A stretch of 64,000 bases of DNA from Clavelina lepadiformis (lineage: Eukaryota; Chordata; Ascidiacea; Aplousobranchia; Clavelinidae), in assembly GCF_947623445.1 (NCBI RefSeq), contig NC_135243.1, positions 2,854,501-2,918,500 of the forward strand, read 5' to 3'. The notes under the pieces were generated by a model. That model worked only from the letters and a program-made list of their open reading frames with translations, was not told where the DNA came from and did no database searches. This document shows positions 49,814-62,566 of this stretch, piece by piece; position 1 is the first letter of the stretch, and each line of letters begins with the position of its first letter. A program made the translations under genes and the position numbers.

Positions 49814-51750
49814 CATATTTCAGCTATATTATTTTCTGTTGGCCTAAACACTAAACAGAAACAGGTTTTGCTTGCTTTAATAGTAGTGCTGTAATTGCGT
49901 GTATAATAATAAGGGGAGGAGTATTGAATCAGTGTATAAATTTATCAGTTTCAAAACCAAATTTTTGAAAAAACAATCGAAAAATTGCGACCAAACCATG
50001 TATTATAGTATTGTAAACATTTGTATTATACAGATGACTGTAACTGTGCTTGTACTCCAAATTAGTTTATTCTAATTTTCTGCTAGTATGTTTAGTTGTG
50101 ATTTTCAGTGTCAAAATACTTGTATATAGCAAAATTGTAATATAAATGATTTCCAGCTGTGATACAAAAACTTGTAAATTAGTACTTAAATTGCAATACA
50201 TTTGCTCTGTTTTAAATTTTATGAAATTTTAGTTCTTAGAATGACAACTCATGTGCAAAACAGCCACTGATGTATTCCTCCACCACCTGCACTCAACCTC
50301 GGAGACATGCGCAAAAAACACCATGTCTATCAAAAGGACCAAGCATACACGAACATCACATGCATTTGTTTGATTTGATGACCACCTTGTGCTGCTTGCA
50401 ACATGCTATCAAACTGCAACAGACCAGAGTGAACTGTGTGTCAATCCAAAACTGCTGAAAATCAATGAAAAGCCTTATTTAAGTACCGACTTATAACAGC
50501 AGTTACAACGCTGAAAATGATTAATAGGCAACCACTGACTCTTACTCCATTAACAACTACAGACTATCAGCAGTATCACATGATTTGGCAATGGACATTA
50601 TTTATAATACTGTAACAATGTTCATCATTATCTCTTAAAACAGAGTAAACATTGTATACTGTGCAGCATTTGCCACATTGAGACAATGACAAAAGAAACA
50701 TTTCATACAACTTATAAACACCATAGCGATTTGATTCAATAATAGGTTATGATAAGGCAAGATAATTCGACTGTTTCATTAATTCGACTGTAACATTTAA
50801 GAACTTGATTTCGCCCAGTCATGAGTTCGTGGTTATTTTCAGCTAATTTTACCAGCTAAGATACTTGAAGTTAAACGTTAACTACTTTCCAAAGTACATT
50901 ATTATCAGAAGTGGGCAGTACCACGATACGATAGTTCCGAATTATTGTAACGTGGCACGTTTTCAGTACTGATACCGGTATCAAATTCTTTTACCAAATT
51001 ACTTATTTTTAATATAATTCTGTATTCGGTACTTCTAAAACGGTTACTTTATGGTTTGGAGAGGTATGTTTTTTAAAACCTCACTTTAATTAACACTTAG
51101 TGCCAATTTAACTTAGTTATTTTAATTCTAATTAGTTATTCTAATTTAACAATTAACACTTAGTTACAAAAAGTAACGAATGAATTTTTTGAAATAGTGC
51201 CAAACACCAGAACCGGTACATTGAAAGTACATCACACTCACAGTACACATACATTGAAAGTACAAGTACATCAAGTACCCACATCCGACTTTTCTTCAAT
51301 GTATAACAACAATGTAACCTACATAGACTATAAAGTTTTTGTAAAATGCAATAACAGTTGAAGTGGAAAAAGTTGAGTGGGAAAATTATATTTGCCCACA
51401 TACTATAAATGAAAACACTCACGTCATATCATAGTTCATACAAACCAGAGTATTACTGAGTAAGAAAACAAATGTAGTGCTACATATTCCAGCTTGTCTA
51501 GCATATTGCTGAAGTATGGTATCATTATAGAAAAGATTAACAAATTTAACGGTTAAAAAATCAATTATTATATGCAATTTTTTCAATTAGTTAGTCGGCT
51601 GTGTCTTAAAAATGATCAAAAAACGCAATTGGATTTCGGTAGCTGCTAGTTATGTAGATCTGTGTTAGTCTTGGCTAACAGTGATAGCCTATAACTAGGC
51701 CTACATAATTGTTTTCAAAAAATTAGCTTATTTATACAGTTAAATTTCGT
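49814..51750. other. No gene; degraded GTAC-rich repeat at 50905-51290
   Basis: The 50905-51290 stretch ('gtgggcagtac', 'gataccggtatc', repeated 'attgaaagtac') resembles the MITE at 47866-48351. The rest is AT-rich with no coding or RNA signal that I can support. Confidence 0.4.
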
Positions 51751-52165
51751 TTTACCTGGTGCCAGATTCTTCACTATCTTTCTCATACACTGACCTAAAC
51801 TACGTAAAACTACCTAAACTACGTTTGATCCAGAAACTTTGGTTGTTGACGTGACCACTATCGGTTTATTATCGTTATTTTAAACTTTGGCCTTCGACTG
51901 GTGAAATAGTGATAGCCTGATAATTCAGACGCAATTTTATAGCTATATATCTGATTGAGTCTGATAATGTTCATTTTAACTTTGCAACATTTATTTCGGC
52001 AATAAAGCAAATGTTTAGACAGCTATTGAGCTGTGCAAGCAGCGTTTTAGTTAACTTTGTCAGTTGCAAGTCTGGATGGATTTCATAGTTGATACAAAAT
52101 GACAAGATTAAAACGATCACGTGACTTTGTTATTGTTTTGATTATTTTCAGCCCAATCATTCAAA
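51751..52165. repeat. Duplicated flanking block, copy 2
   Basis: Second copy of the block at 1-430, same orientation. It starts 'cgttttacctggtgccagat' and ends 'cgatcacgtgactttgttat'. It lies between the LRR exons and the kinase terminal exon, both on the minus strand. Confidence 0.7.
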
Positions 52166-52503
52166 AATAAAAACAAACGACATTTTCACAAAATGTCAAG
52201 TGTGCACAGTTATTTTTGTTGTGACTCACAAATACAATCTTATGATATCGCGACCCAAACGTTCCTTGAGTATAACCAAAAATATACAAAAAAACAAACA
52301 GCTATTATGTGTTGTCTATGGTAAAAGTACTAGTCAATGCGAGTAGTGAGCGCTTTGTGCGGTGCAGTTGGGACATGTCACTGTTAGATCGGTGCGTTAA
52401 AAATGGCGGAAATGACAACGATGGTAAAGGACAATGGCGGTGGCCAGTGTTTCTATGGCTACCTTTCCACTGGGTTTAGCTTAAACTACGCTTCAGTCTA
52501 ATG

Positions 52504-52804
52504 CAGTAATTCCCAAACTGTGTGCCGCGGCACACTAATGTACCGCCACAGATTCTCAGGTGTGCCGCGAATCTTTATGGAATTTTGGAAAAGAACTGTA
52601 TAAATATGTAAAATAAGGCATGCAGACAAGCATATGCGACTCAAAAGCTTTCTAACTGTTTCAATAGCTGATAAATAAGCACATGTGACGATGAAACCAA
52701 TTATGGAATTGCCGATAGAGTAGGGTAATTTTCAAAAGTAACTTTTCTTCTCTTGTAAGTGTGCCGCGAGCGTTTAATAACCTGAAAAAGTTTGGGAACC
52801 ACTG
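52504..52804. mobile_element. hAT-type MITE, 301 bp
   Basis: Ends 'cagtaattcccaaactgtgt' and 'aaaagtttgggaaccactg' are inverted, followed inward by inverted 'gtgccgcg' words. The 8-bp duplication 'gtctaatg' is perfect (52496-52503 and 52805-52812). It lies just 3' of the kinase stop codon. Confidence 0.9.
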
Positions 52805-52925
52805 GTCTAATGGTTTGCGGTAGATCGAACCCTTTATAACATTGTGATATGACTTAAAATTTTTAAGTTATCAGAACCGCAAAAAGTTTTGATTTGATCA
52901 ACAAAATTTATTCAGATGACGGTTT

Positions 52926-54537
52926 TTAACTGGTTAACCCCTTTTTGCAAATTATGCAGGAAATCTTATCTGATAACTTCAACAAACCGGAGGGATTTGA
53001 TTTCTTTTGAGGAGATTCTTTTATGGTCAGTTTGTCCAAATCTTTTCCCACGTTTCGTCCGTTATCTAGTGTTGAGCTTGTGGAGGGAGCAAGACCTGTC
53101 AAAAATTTCACTTTGTGGGGATCAAGACAAAATTAAATTTCAACTCAAAATCCAATTGCACTTATATTATTTTTCGAGTAACCAATAGGAAAAAATTATT
53201 GAAGATTAACCTGAATCATTTCCACTTGCTCTTTTCTGTTTAGGAGAGGTTTCTGAAACTGTTGCTCCCAGAGAAGATTCTAGAAACGTAATAATTTAAA
53301 CGATGTTTTTTGTTATTTTCGTATTTTCAACATGATCGTAGACAACCATCCAAATTATATAAGCCTGCTTACGCCCTGTTCCAAATATCACGTGACTGAT
53401 TGGTTTGCTTGCCACCTGATCAAGTGCGTCATCTCTGATGGTAACTTGTTCGGCCACACTGGCGGCATGGAACATTATGGTGGTTGGTTTGATGGTTTCC
53501 AGTAGCTCTTGGAGTTGGTCACGTATCTCGATCATTGCTTGTCGATTGGAAGGATCATTGTCTACACATTTGGTCATGATGCTCTCCATGAGAGAGATGA
53601 TCCTAACACCTTGTTCATCTTTCCTTCGTTTCAGTCCATTTTTGATCTCATCGATTAGTTTCTGTTGAAGGAACACACCTTGAAACTTTCCCGTCATCCT
53701 GAAGAGGATTTCGTTTGCAATTGTAGGATACTTCCTAACAATCATCATGTAAAAGATCACACCAACACTGTAGACATCCATGGATGTTGTGAGCCTGTCG
53801 CAGTCTGGATCCAATCTCTCCGGAGCAGAAAACAGAAGAGTGTGCTGGCTCCCTTCTCCTGTTATATCTGGTCTCGCTGTAGCTGTTCTGGTGTGATGAG
53901 ATAAAGCGGCTCCACCAAAGTCTGCCACTTTACAATGAAGGTCCGAGTTAAGAAGAATGTTCTGGGGCTTCAAGTCTCCATGGGCAATCCTGATATCCTT
54001 GAGCATCTTGTGGAGGTAAGTGATGGCATCAGCGCTCTCGTATGACATCCGGAGCAGAAGAGGATAAGGAATAGTCTCGATATTTTGGTTGAATATCAGA
54101 TCGTTAAGTGATCCAGCTGACATGTGCTCCATGACAACTCCAACCCAGTCCTCCTCATCAATCAATCCCTCGATGCGGATGACGTGCTTGTGAGCAGCCA
54201 GCAAAATCATTTTAACCTCCTTCAACAATCTGGAACGAAAATAATCATCAAAACTTATTCCAAATGTGTACTTCTCGCATTTGAAAAGCATTGACGTAAT
54301 TAATCAAGCATAACCACATTAAAGCCTTTAAGTATTTTGCGGGGAACCTCACCCTTGCTTTGCCTCTTTCATCTCAGTAATAGATCCTTGCATGGGCTGA
54401 CATTTCACAGCCAGTCTGCCCAACACCTGGTGATGTCCTAACCGGACAGTACCAAACCCTCCGCGACCAAGCAAGCTTCCCTTGACGTTGCATAAGATTT
54501 CAGATGCAGCGAATAATCTAATTTTGCCGGGGCTTGC
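52926..54537 (-). CDS. RIP-like (TKL) protein kinase, 4 exons, 5' end missing
   Basis: Exons: 54537-54353, 54229-53373, 53279-53211, 53095-52926 (stop TAA). They total 1281 nt, 426 residues, with all junction phases agreeing. Kinase landmarks in order: Gly-rich loop GRGGFGTV, AVK lysine, an alpha-C Glu in LLKEV, hinge VVMEHMSAGSL, catalytic loop HGDLKPQNILLN (Arg of HRD replaced by Gly), DFG in VADFGGAA, APERL, and DVYSVGVIFYMM. All core catalytic residues are present, so an active Ser/Thr kinase is likely. The tail is short and Ser/Lys-rich, ending in ISCIICKKGLTS; no death domain is seen. The first exon shown opens with a splice acceptor, so a start codon lies upstream (not identified, 54.5-55.4 kb). 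Resemblance to RIP kinases plus the LRR and NLR neighbours suggests innate immune signalling. Exon 3 could also splice to the LRR exon at 46735. Confidence 0.8.
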
Positions 54538-55436
54538 CTGACAAAAATCAATACACTGTTTGTATTGGATATTTACCAGAATCAAGGTTTATTGAACCTG
54601 AGCGTGATTGCATCTATGGGCAAATGTTTCAAAATATTTCACTCGCCTATCTGTTGCGTAGAAATCACAATTATCTACCCGCTTGGATTCTTATTTACTC
54701 TGCAGGCGATTAAGGGCATCGATTTGTAAGGATCTCACATTTCATTTCACAAAAGCCAAAAACGGCTGCAGTTAAAAACGGACCAAATTTTGTCGATAAT
54801 TTACATGGACAATCATAGACGACCGAAAGAGTTTGCCGTTTAAAAAAGGGTCGATCATAATTCGGAAATGACGTGTTATTATCATATGGGGCTGATTTAA
54901 TATTGTTTATCATCAAAATCCAAAGTTTTTTAATCGCTTAGAGGGATATGAATTTCCCATGGTTGTTACTCTAACTGATTTCCACTTTACATCAAACCTT
55001 GGCCGACTGATGCAAGCAATTTAAATCGGTAGCATCTACAGGCGTTTGATGCGTTTAAATTTTATAAACCAGATATCTGAACACGATGAACTCGGCCTTC
55101 AAACCATAAAGAAAAGAAGAGTTGGACTTTTCATAATCTTATTAATAGCGGTAAAAACGAAACGGCTCTCGGACGATTAAATCCAGAATCATTAAACCCA
55201 GGATGACCGAACCAACCCCTGTGAGTTGAATTGACAGATCACCGAACTAAGCAATTTTACTTTATGTTACATTAAGTTTACCTTATCCGTCATGAAACGG
55301 TTCAAGTGATGAAAAGCTATCAGTTTAGTCTTGATGTTAACAACCTAACCTAAACCATCCATCCTTTTGTACAGCAGATAACTGCAGAAGACTTATCGCT
55401 TTTGAAGTAATTTAAGTTAAGCTTTTAAATCAAAAC
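54538..55436. other. Upstream region of the kinase; first exon not identified
   Basis: A 68-codon minus frame at 54916-54710 contains a possible ATG and GTAAAT donor but has no supporting features. Otherwise no coding signal was found. Confidence 0.3.
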
Positions 55437-55454
55437 CAGATCTCATTTACAATA

Positions 55455-55990
55455 CAGTAAAGCTCGCATATAACAGACAAGTCGGCTTCAGCGTGATTTA
55501 TCCGTTACACTCGATATCGGTTATATACGAAATTGACTCTCAGCACACCACGTAGACTCGCTAGGTTCCTATATATTACGTCACACACTCCAGAGTTAAT
55601 CACAAGACATTTTCAAATCAGAAACAACAAACTGTGCTGTATATTTTCTGTGTACTATTTCACTGTGAAATGGAAACTTTTTTTGGTATACTGGTTAATA
55701 CAGTAGAGTACACACAATACAAGTGAAAGATCGACTGGAGTGTGAAGAATGAGACAAGCTTTCTTCTGTGACAATACCAGTTGTAATGTCACAAATAGAT
55801 TTCTTTGGAATGATGAATGGATCCGTTATATAGAGGTATTTTCCATTGTTTTTTCTACAATGGACCTTATAGAATGTATCCGTTATAAGCGATTAAAGCG
55901 AGTTAAAATGCACAAAAGAGAGTAGGAAACCACCCGGACAAGATTTTTCATCCAATATATACAATAAATCCGTTATCTACGCATCGCATC
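55455..55990. mobile_element. Probable degraded Tigger-like MITE
   Basis: Begins after TA with 'cagtaaagctcgcatataac', followed by repeated 'ccgttata' and 'ccgttatct' words to about 55985, as in Tc1-mariner MITEs whose ends and interior repeat a motif. A clean matching right terminus was not found. Confidence 0.4.
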
Positions 55991-56083
55991 ATATACGCAA
56001 TTAATAATGAAGAAATCGCCAAAATGTTTTCTAGTCTTTCCGCTATTACTCCCTGGTGTTTCAACAATCGTTTGGCATACACG

Positions 56084-56300
56084 ATCAATCAATCATATTC
56101 CTGTTAAGACGAGTACTGGGTACTTTGCGACATCGTATGGCTTTGTGGGCATGGGAGATAGTTTTCAAATCTTTCCAAGTTTTGTTTGATGTATCACGTT
56201 CCAGAGCTTTGCACTGTGCGCTGTATCCAAGTGTTTACCTTCCAACGCCGCCGTGTACTTCACTTTGATCGCATAATTACCATAAGCAGGTCTCCTCCTG
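56084..56300 (-). pseudogene. Terminal-exon-like fragment of an unknown protein family, copy 2
   Basis: Related to 7698-7915, including the conserved minus-strand segment DTAHSAKLWNV. Here a stop interrupts soon after (TKLGKI then stop), and the Cys of the RPACGDY motif is replaced by Tyr. A decayed second copy. Confidence 0.4.
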
Positions 56301-59300
56301 TTCTGCCATGACTCCACTCCAAGTCATGCAAAAGCCAAGTCAGTCCCTCCACTCAAGTCAGTCTGTAGCGGCCTGGGTGACGGCCCTAATACCATTACCC
56401 AGTTATTGATTGAAGTTTTGTTTTTTGATGACATTTCATTTGTTGTTTGATATTTGGAAACTCGGTCTGAATAATTTCGTGTGAAAATCGTGTATTGCGT
56501 ATATAGTTATAGTTTACGCGTATGTGGTATCATGTGAAAACCCTTTAGTAGGTTACCAAGTTTGTTTCAAAACGCGCCAGTTTTAACTGAACTCAATCCC
56601 CATTGCCAACGCATGCTCTTTTTACCGTTTCACGCGTTCTGAAAGCCAACGTGTTTTTTGTCGGATATTGCCGCTCTCATCGCTTCATGTTTTATAAGCT
56701 CGAACTTTTACACGAGCATTTTCCCTGTAATTCGCGTTTTCATACTATGTTTGTAATTATGCGTAATAATCGGAAAGTGTACAGCACCTATAATAACACC
56801 TTTTCTGGTAAACGAGATCTGTTGTAACATTAAAAGCTTTCGGCTGACACGAGGTTAGAGAATTCTAACCGCACGCAACGATAGAGTCAGATAAATAATT
56901 CCAAAGGTAAAGTAGGTTAATATAGCATAGGATAAGTCGGACAAGCTCTGCACCTGCTGTAACGACCTCCACAAGTCTTTATCCGAAAAAAAACATATGC
57001 CATAGACTAACTTTTGAACACTTGGAGCTGTTATAACTAAGTCGCAACCATCTTGCTTATTCATTGCTCAAAAGTTAAACTGTGGAATGATTTCGTGAAT
57101 ATACGCTCATCCATAATGGAGTGTTGTATCAGCATTCAGTAAATTAACGATTTAATTCAACACATTTCATGACATCTACAAATGTTGTCGCTCCTAAATA
57201 ATGGCGGAAGAGTTCAAACATAATGCGTTCAAAGGTTATTTCCCTCATGCGAAACCACAGAACAGGTTCCGTGTATAGCGGTAGTTTACTCGCCCTACTT
57301 AAAATCGGAACCTGACGCTTTTATCGCTAAGTCCGCAATCATCTTGCTTATTCCACCTGTATCATTAACAACGTAACAGTTTAAGAATACGTTGCGTTCG
57401 ACGGTAATTACCCTAATGCGACACTAGAGGTCAAATTCTTAAATAAGTGAATCACAGCGTAGTCCACTCGACCCATCGAAAATCGGAACATTTTAACATG
57501 TTTTGTCTGGTTGGTGTTGATAAACTATTTAATAAAAAGAATTTTTACTACATCTTTAGAAGAATACTGTTTGTTTCAATGCAGTGGTCGCCGCTTTATA
57601 CGTTCCGGTGTATAATAAGCCCTCCTGCCAATGAAACCCGATGTTGCGCGGTTCAGACGCACTCCGTTCATTCCGGTAGTAAAATACCACATTTAATAAA
57701 CAACGAAACCCCGTTTCATATGAGCCCGTGTTCCAAGCACCATCGCATAATATTGAGTGCAAAGACGGAGTGAGCAAGTTTTCGCGCAGTTTGCTTCAAG
57801 CCAAGTGCAGTCAAGCGAAACGTCGTTTTATTTCCGGGCGGAAAACGTTTGCGTCATAAACTCAGTTCAAGCCAGAACGAGTTCACGGTTGATTGGTTTT
57901 GTGCTGTAGAAAGCACCGCACTGCGGGTCAATCAATCTTCAGGTGGGCTTATTAAGCGGCGGCCATCGCGCATTTTGTTTTATTTTAAAGGTTGGAAACC
58001 ATTTCTGTGTAAGCTAAATAGTTTGGTACCATTTATCCTTAAATAGGCCTACCATGGTCATCGGACACGACACACCAAAAACAAACACATCGTATGTGAA
58101 GCATTTTCGTATGTTTTCGTTTCCGATCACTGGTTTCTCTTTAAGAATTTTTCTGGGAAAAATTTAGAATTTAAAAATTTGATGAAAGCCCAAATTAATG
58201 ACGTAGAATTTCTAAGAAACGTGTTCTTCGACGTAGCAACGGTCACAATGAAGCGGTCGCATGAAATAAAAATTCAATTGAAAGAATAAAGAGCGGGGAG
58301 AATCGGGAAAATATCAAACAATGGTTGGAATCTTAACTGTTGTAATTTAAGCTGAACCAGGTTTCACGACAAACTCATTAAGAACAAAGCATCTCCTTCG
58401 CTCTATATTGTGGAAGGCTTCATATGAAAGTCTGTGATAACTACAAAGTTTTATGCCTAAAATCTAAAATCTTACTAAATTTAATGGAAGTTTTTATTTT
58501 ATTTTGTAAAATTGTTCCAGATATAAAATTCAGCGGCTAAATGATTTTTAATCAAGCCCAGACCGCACTTTGCGCTGGGATTGTTACGAACAAACGTCAC
58601 AATAAAGAAATGACAAAAGGTCTCAGTTCAAACAAAGCTACAGAGTTGGTAGAGTTATCAAAACATAAAATAATGAATGAAACCATTGTATTGACCAGAC
58701 GTTTAAGTCAATACATCACTACAACGATCCTCAATGTAATAGAATGCTGCAAAGTTACCTCGGTTCTAATATTTGCGACACAAGCCAAATTAATTTCAGC
58801 TTACCCATAACTGACAACATATTCGCAGTGACCCTTTGTAAAATATGTAGATGAAAATAAGCCTAAGACCAACACATATTAAGCCTCAAATAATTGAAAC
58901 TTTACCGCTACTAATTACCACGCGTTACATTCACGTGAATTGATGAATTCCACTGCATGCACAGAATAAGCCAGCAAGGAAACATGTGATTGTATTTGTT
59001 TGGAATGTTTAAACACAAATTAAGTAAATTGAACGGTCAATGTACGAGACAACATCAACGACTAGCAAGACAATCAACAAATTACTACATTGTTTGATCA
59101 TTAATAGACTCACCGATTGTGACGTCATGGTTTTTTCTCGGTTGCGAAAGTTGTAACTGACAAATGAACTTAAAACTATGAGAGCTTTACCACCTTCAAA
59201 TAAATTTAAAAACGATAAATGCTGGATTTGCAGCAGAATAAAATATTATCAAAATATAAAGTCCCTATAAAACAAATCAATTCCAGGGACGGCTTAAACT

Positions 59301-59593
59301 ACCACAAGCTGCAGTTAGTACACAGAGATAGTGGCGACCAGATCTTATTTCTTTTATAATGAAGAACTCTTTCCTACAAGATGTGATACGATCTCACATA
59401 AAATTTGATACTGGTGTATTCACTTGCGCAGAAAGTTTCATTTGTCAAATGATGAAACAATAACCCTTGTGACGTTGCCTACATGGATTTACTGATAAAC
59501 AGAGTTGTCATAAAATCAGACTTTAAAGCACTGGTATAAATATTGTATAAATGTTCGAAGGAAAATATGATACTTTCCAGATTATATAATGAG
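56301..59593. other. No gene recognised
   Basis: Several short frames on both strands (up to 108 codons) without domains or splice partners. Nothing else is supported. Confidence 0.35.
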
Positions 59594-60745
59594 TTAGGGG
59601 CTTAGGGCCATTTTTATATGACCTTATAAAATCAATAATATGACTTTATTTTTTGGAAAATTTGACTTTATATGACTTTATGTGAAAATTGTGTATTTTT
59701 ACATGCGAACAATGTCACTCACGGAACTAAAGAGTAAAACATACGCAACATAACAGTAATACACATCCATTTCTATTTTAAACCACTGTTGTAGCACAGT
59801 TTTATGTAGCGTGGAATGTTAGAGTCTTTGAAGTTACGATTTGGACGTAAAAATGACTTTAGTAATGAAAATGAGCGCTCCACAGACGCTGATGTGGGTT
59901 GACACTTCTGCAGTTTTGCATAAAACGCTGGTGAAATGTCTTGTCTTTGTAGCTCCATAATTTGTTTCACATCGTTTTTGTCCAATCGCTTCTTAATGTA
60001 ATTTTTGAGCTCAAGCGGATCTTTTCCGAAATCAAGGGCATTTAGATCAGCATGGGCCTCTTTGATGGTGTACGTACAACTTTCCATTTTGAGTATTAAG
60101 TTTGAAATATTGTTGTAGTGGAGGCATATTTCTGTTAACTGACTAGTCAACTTTGGATCGTTGACTGAATTTTTGACGCTCTTTACAATAACTCCTTCAC
60201 CTTCCTATGCATTGACTATTTCTTTCACTTGTGGAAGTCTCTCGGCATAATATTGAGCAGCATTCAACCAGCTACCCCAACGTTAAGCTAGACCAAGGTT
60301 GAGCTTTTTAGCTTGCCTACCCACTGACTGAACTTCACATGACGTCCCACTTCAATGCACAGAAGTAGAAAAGATTGTGTTGCAACACAATGCAATGTGT
60401 GAGTGTCACCTCATAATGCAATTTGTGACCTCATAAAATATAGGTCTGTGACTGTAAGTGTTATGTTCAATCAGAAATTGCCTTACTTTCTTAGTGCTTC
60501 ATTGCTTCACCGCTTAAATTGGTACTTTTTATTTAAAGTATACAACGATATGACTTTATAACTCAAAAATTAGACTATATAACTTAAAAAGATGATTTAT
60601 GACCTAACCAGGAAAGTATGACTTTATATGACTTCATAACTTTTTTAATATACCTCATAGGGATGAGATTTTAGCGTTAAAGTTGATTTCACGACTTCCT
60701 GATGCATAGAAAAAAAGATGACTTTAATGACTTTAAATGGCCCTA
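59594..60745. mobile_element. hAT element relic with transposase remnant
   Basis: The left end (ttaggggcttagggccattt) and right end (aaatggcccta) are inverted repeats. Multiple 'tgactttata' words lie inside both. The flanks are 'ataatgag' (59586-59593) and 'ataatgac' (60746-60753), 7 of 8 identical. The minus strand carries a decayed transposase. The terminal design matches the 958-bp element at 28804-29761, making this a plausible autonomous relative. Confidence 0.7.
59773..60345 (-). pseudogene. hAT transposase C-terminal remnant
   Basis: The frame 60150-59773 ends with the hAT dimerisation motif (TSASVERSFSLLKSFLRPNR). Upstream, with stops between, is the family-typical RWGSWLNAAQYYAERLPQVK at about 60290-60220. 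The N-terminal BED finger and catalytic core were not found, and in-frame stops show it is dead. Confidence 0.75.
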
Positions 60746-60753
60746 ATAATGAC

Positions 60754-62566
60754 CCTCATAGATATAACAATATAGAACAATACAACGTGCTTTCAACTAA
60801 ATGCAACAAACTGGCGGGCGATGAAGAGAGTGAACGAAGTATGATGAAAAAACTTGTTAATTGCTACGATAAAGTTGTGGGAATATTTAAACCAATCAAA
60901 TTACTGTTCACTGATAGGAGGCGACGGACGGATTTAGGTTTGTTAGTTTCAGATTAACATTAAGTTTCGTGTTGGTGTTACCGGTGATGACGGTAAAGCA
61001 CCAGTTATAGTGTTGCGTTTTCTTAGGCTCTTTAAAACCTGCAGGTTTCCGAGCAATCAACGACCCGGACAAAATAAGTGAATAACATGTTAAAAGCACC
61101 ACATGAAAGAAGTGGCCGCTTTCCACAACAGCACAGATAGAATGAATGAAACACGAGTCATGCGCAGTCTCAACGCTTGGTCTCGCTTGAGCGACGTTCC
61201 CACAATTCCAAAGACCAAGACATGCTGTGGAATGGAAATTTTCCAAATTACATATCCTGCAAAATCTTTCATTTCATATTCCATACTTTGTACGATATTA
61301 ACGCCTTCGAAAATGGAAGAAACCACACTGTTATAATTTTAAAAGTTTGTGGTGAACGCACTTGATTGTGTGAATGAGCGTGCACGTGTACTGTTCTGGA
61401 AATGCGTGAACTTAGTTCAATTGTGTGAATGTGCATTCAACTTTATTATTGAAGATTCGTTCCATTCCATAAATGAAATCTTTCATTTCACTCCATGCTT
61501 TAACAATTCCATATTCCCTGCCAAAAACAAAGACAACTCCGAGGAGCAAAGCACCAAGTTCACGGCCACACGGAAGTTGTGTCTGTGTGAGAGGAGACCG
61601 AGCAGCAGGTATAAAGCTGTTGACTACGAAGGAGAAATTTATTCAACTTATATATCACGAAACCCTGCACAGAGAAGTAAAGATTATTATTGTCATAAAA
61701 CTAGGAAAGGTTTGTTTAATGCTTGGTATGATAACTAATCGTTGTCCTCGGACTGAGAACAGTATTTGCAAGTCTTAAACATGGCGACGATTTCTCATCC
61801 CTCGAGTCCCGGTTGCCGAGGTAGCCTTTGTGCAAATTTTGATTCTCACACGTTGTTTATTAGTTTCTCTTTGACTTTTATATAATAAGTTATCGCCTGA
61901 ATTAAGAACAATCCACCAGGTCCACTGAACAGGAGCAAGTGTCATTAATGCCTTGTCCAAGTGCGTTACAACTGCGGGCTATAACGCCACTGGGTGTCCA
62001 TAAGATAAACTCGCTGCGAGGAAGAAAACGTTCCAGCAAAAATTCCTTAAAGCGGTCGAGGTTCTTATATGACTCCTATACACGAGGGCTGTAGGTTTTT
62101 ATTGCTTTTGAAGAAAACGATGTTGGAAATCTGCTTTAATAGCTGCAGGGCGCCACCTTGAGACACACTTTACAGCAACGATACTTTCTAAATGTAGCAA
62201 ATAAATATAAAATTCCTTCGCATTCTACTTGTCACTCTTAATGTCTGTCCTTTTAACAAAATCTTGAAGCTGGCAAAATAACCAAACAAGTAGCTAAAAA
62301 TATTTTTAACAAACAAATAAAAAACCGTCACTAATACTTGGCCATCGCCTCATTCAATGTTAAACGGTTGCAAAATGCGCGCGAAAGACGAACAATCTTT
62401 AAAGTTTTAAAAACACAAAACTGTAATTTCTCCGCAAGAAACACGCACTTCACTCGAAACGGTAAAACTATGGGCAATGTTGCGGAAGACGAAATTCAAA
62501 ATTCTCCAATGTTACGTCACGGGTCAGAGGTGTTGTTGTCCTTTATGACGTAACAATCTCACCCTG
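60754..62566. other. No gene recognised
   Basis: Overlapping frames of 60-130 codons occur on both strands near 60.9-61.8 kb. None shows a domain or a coherent exon structure. Confidence 0.35.

Noticed and set aside
60718..61778. Cluster of overlapping frames on both strands
   Set aside because: None has domain motifs or consistent exon borders; several are mutual shadows.
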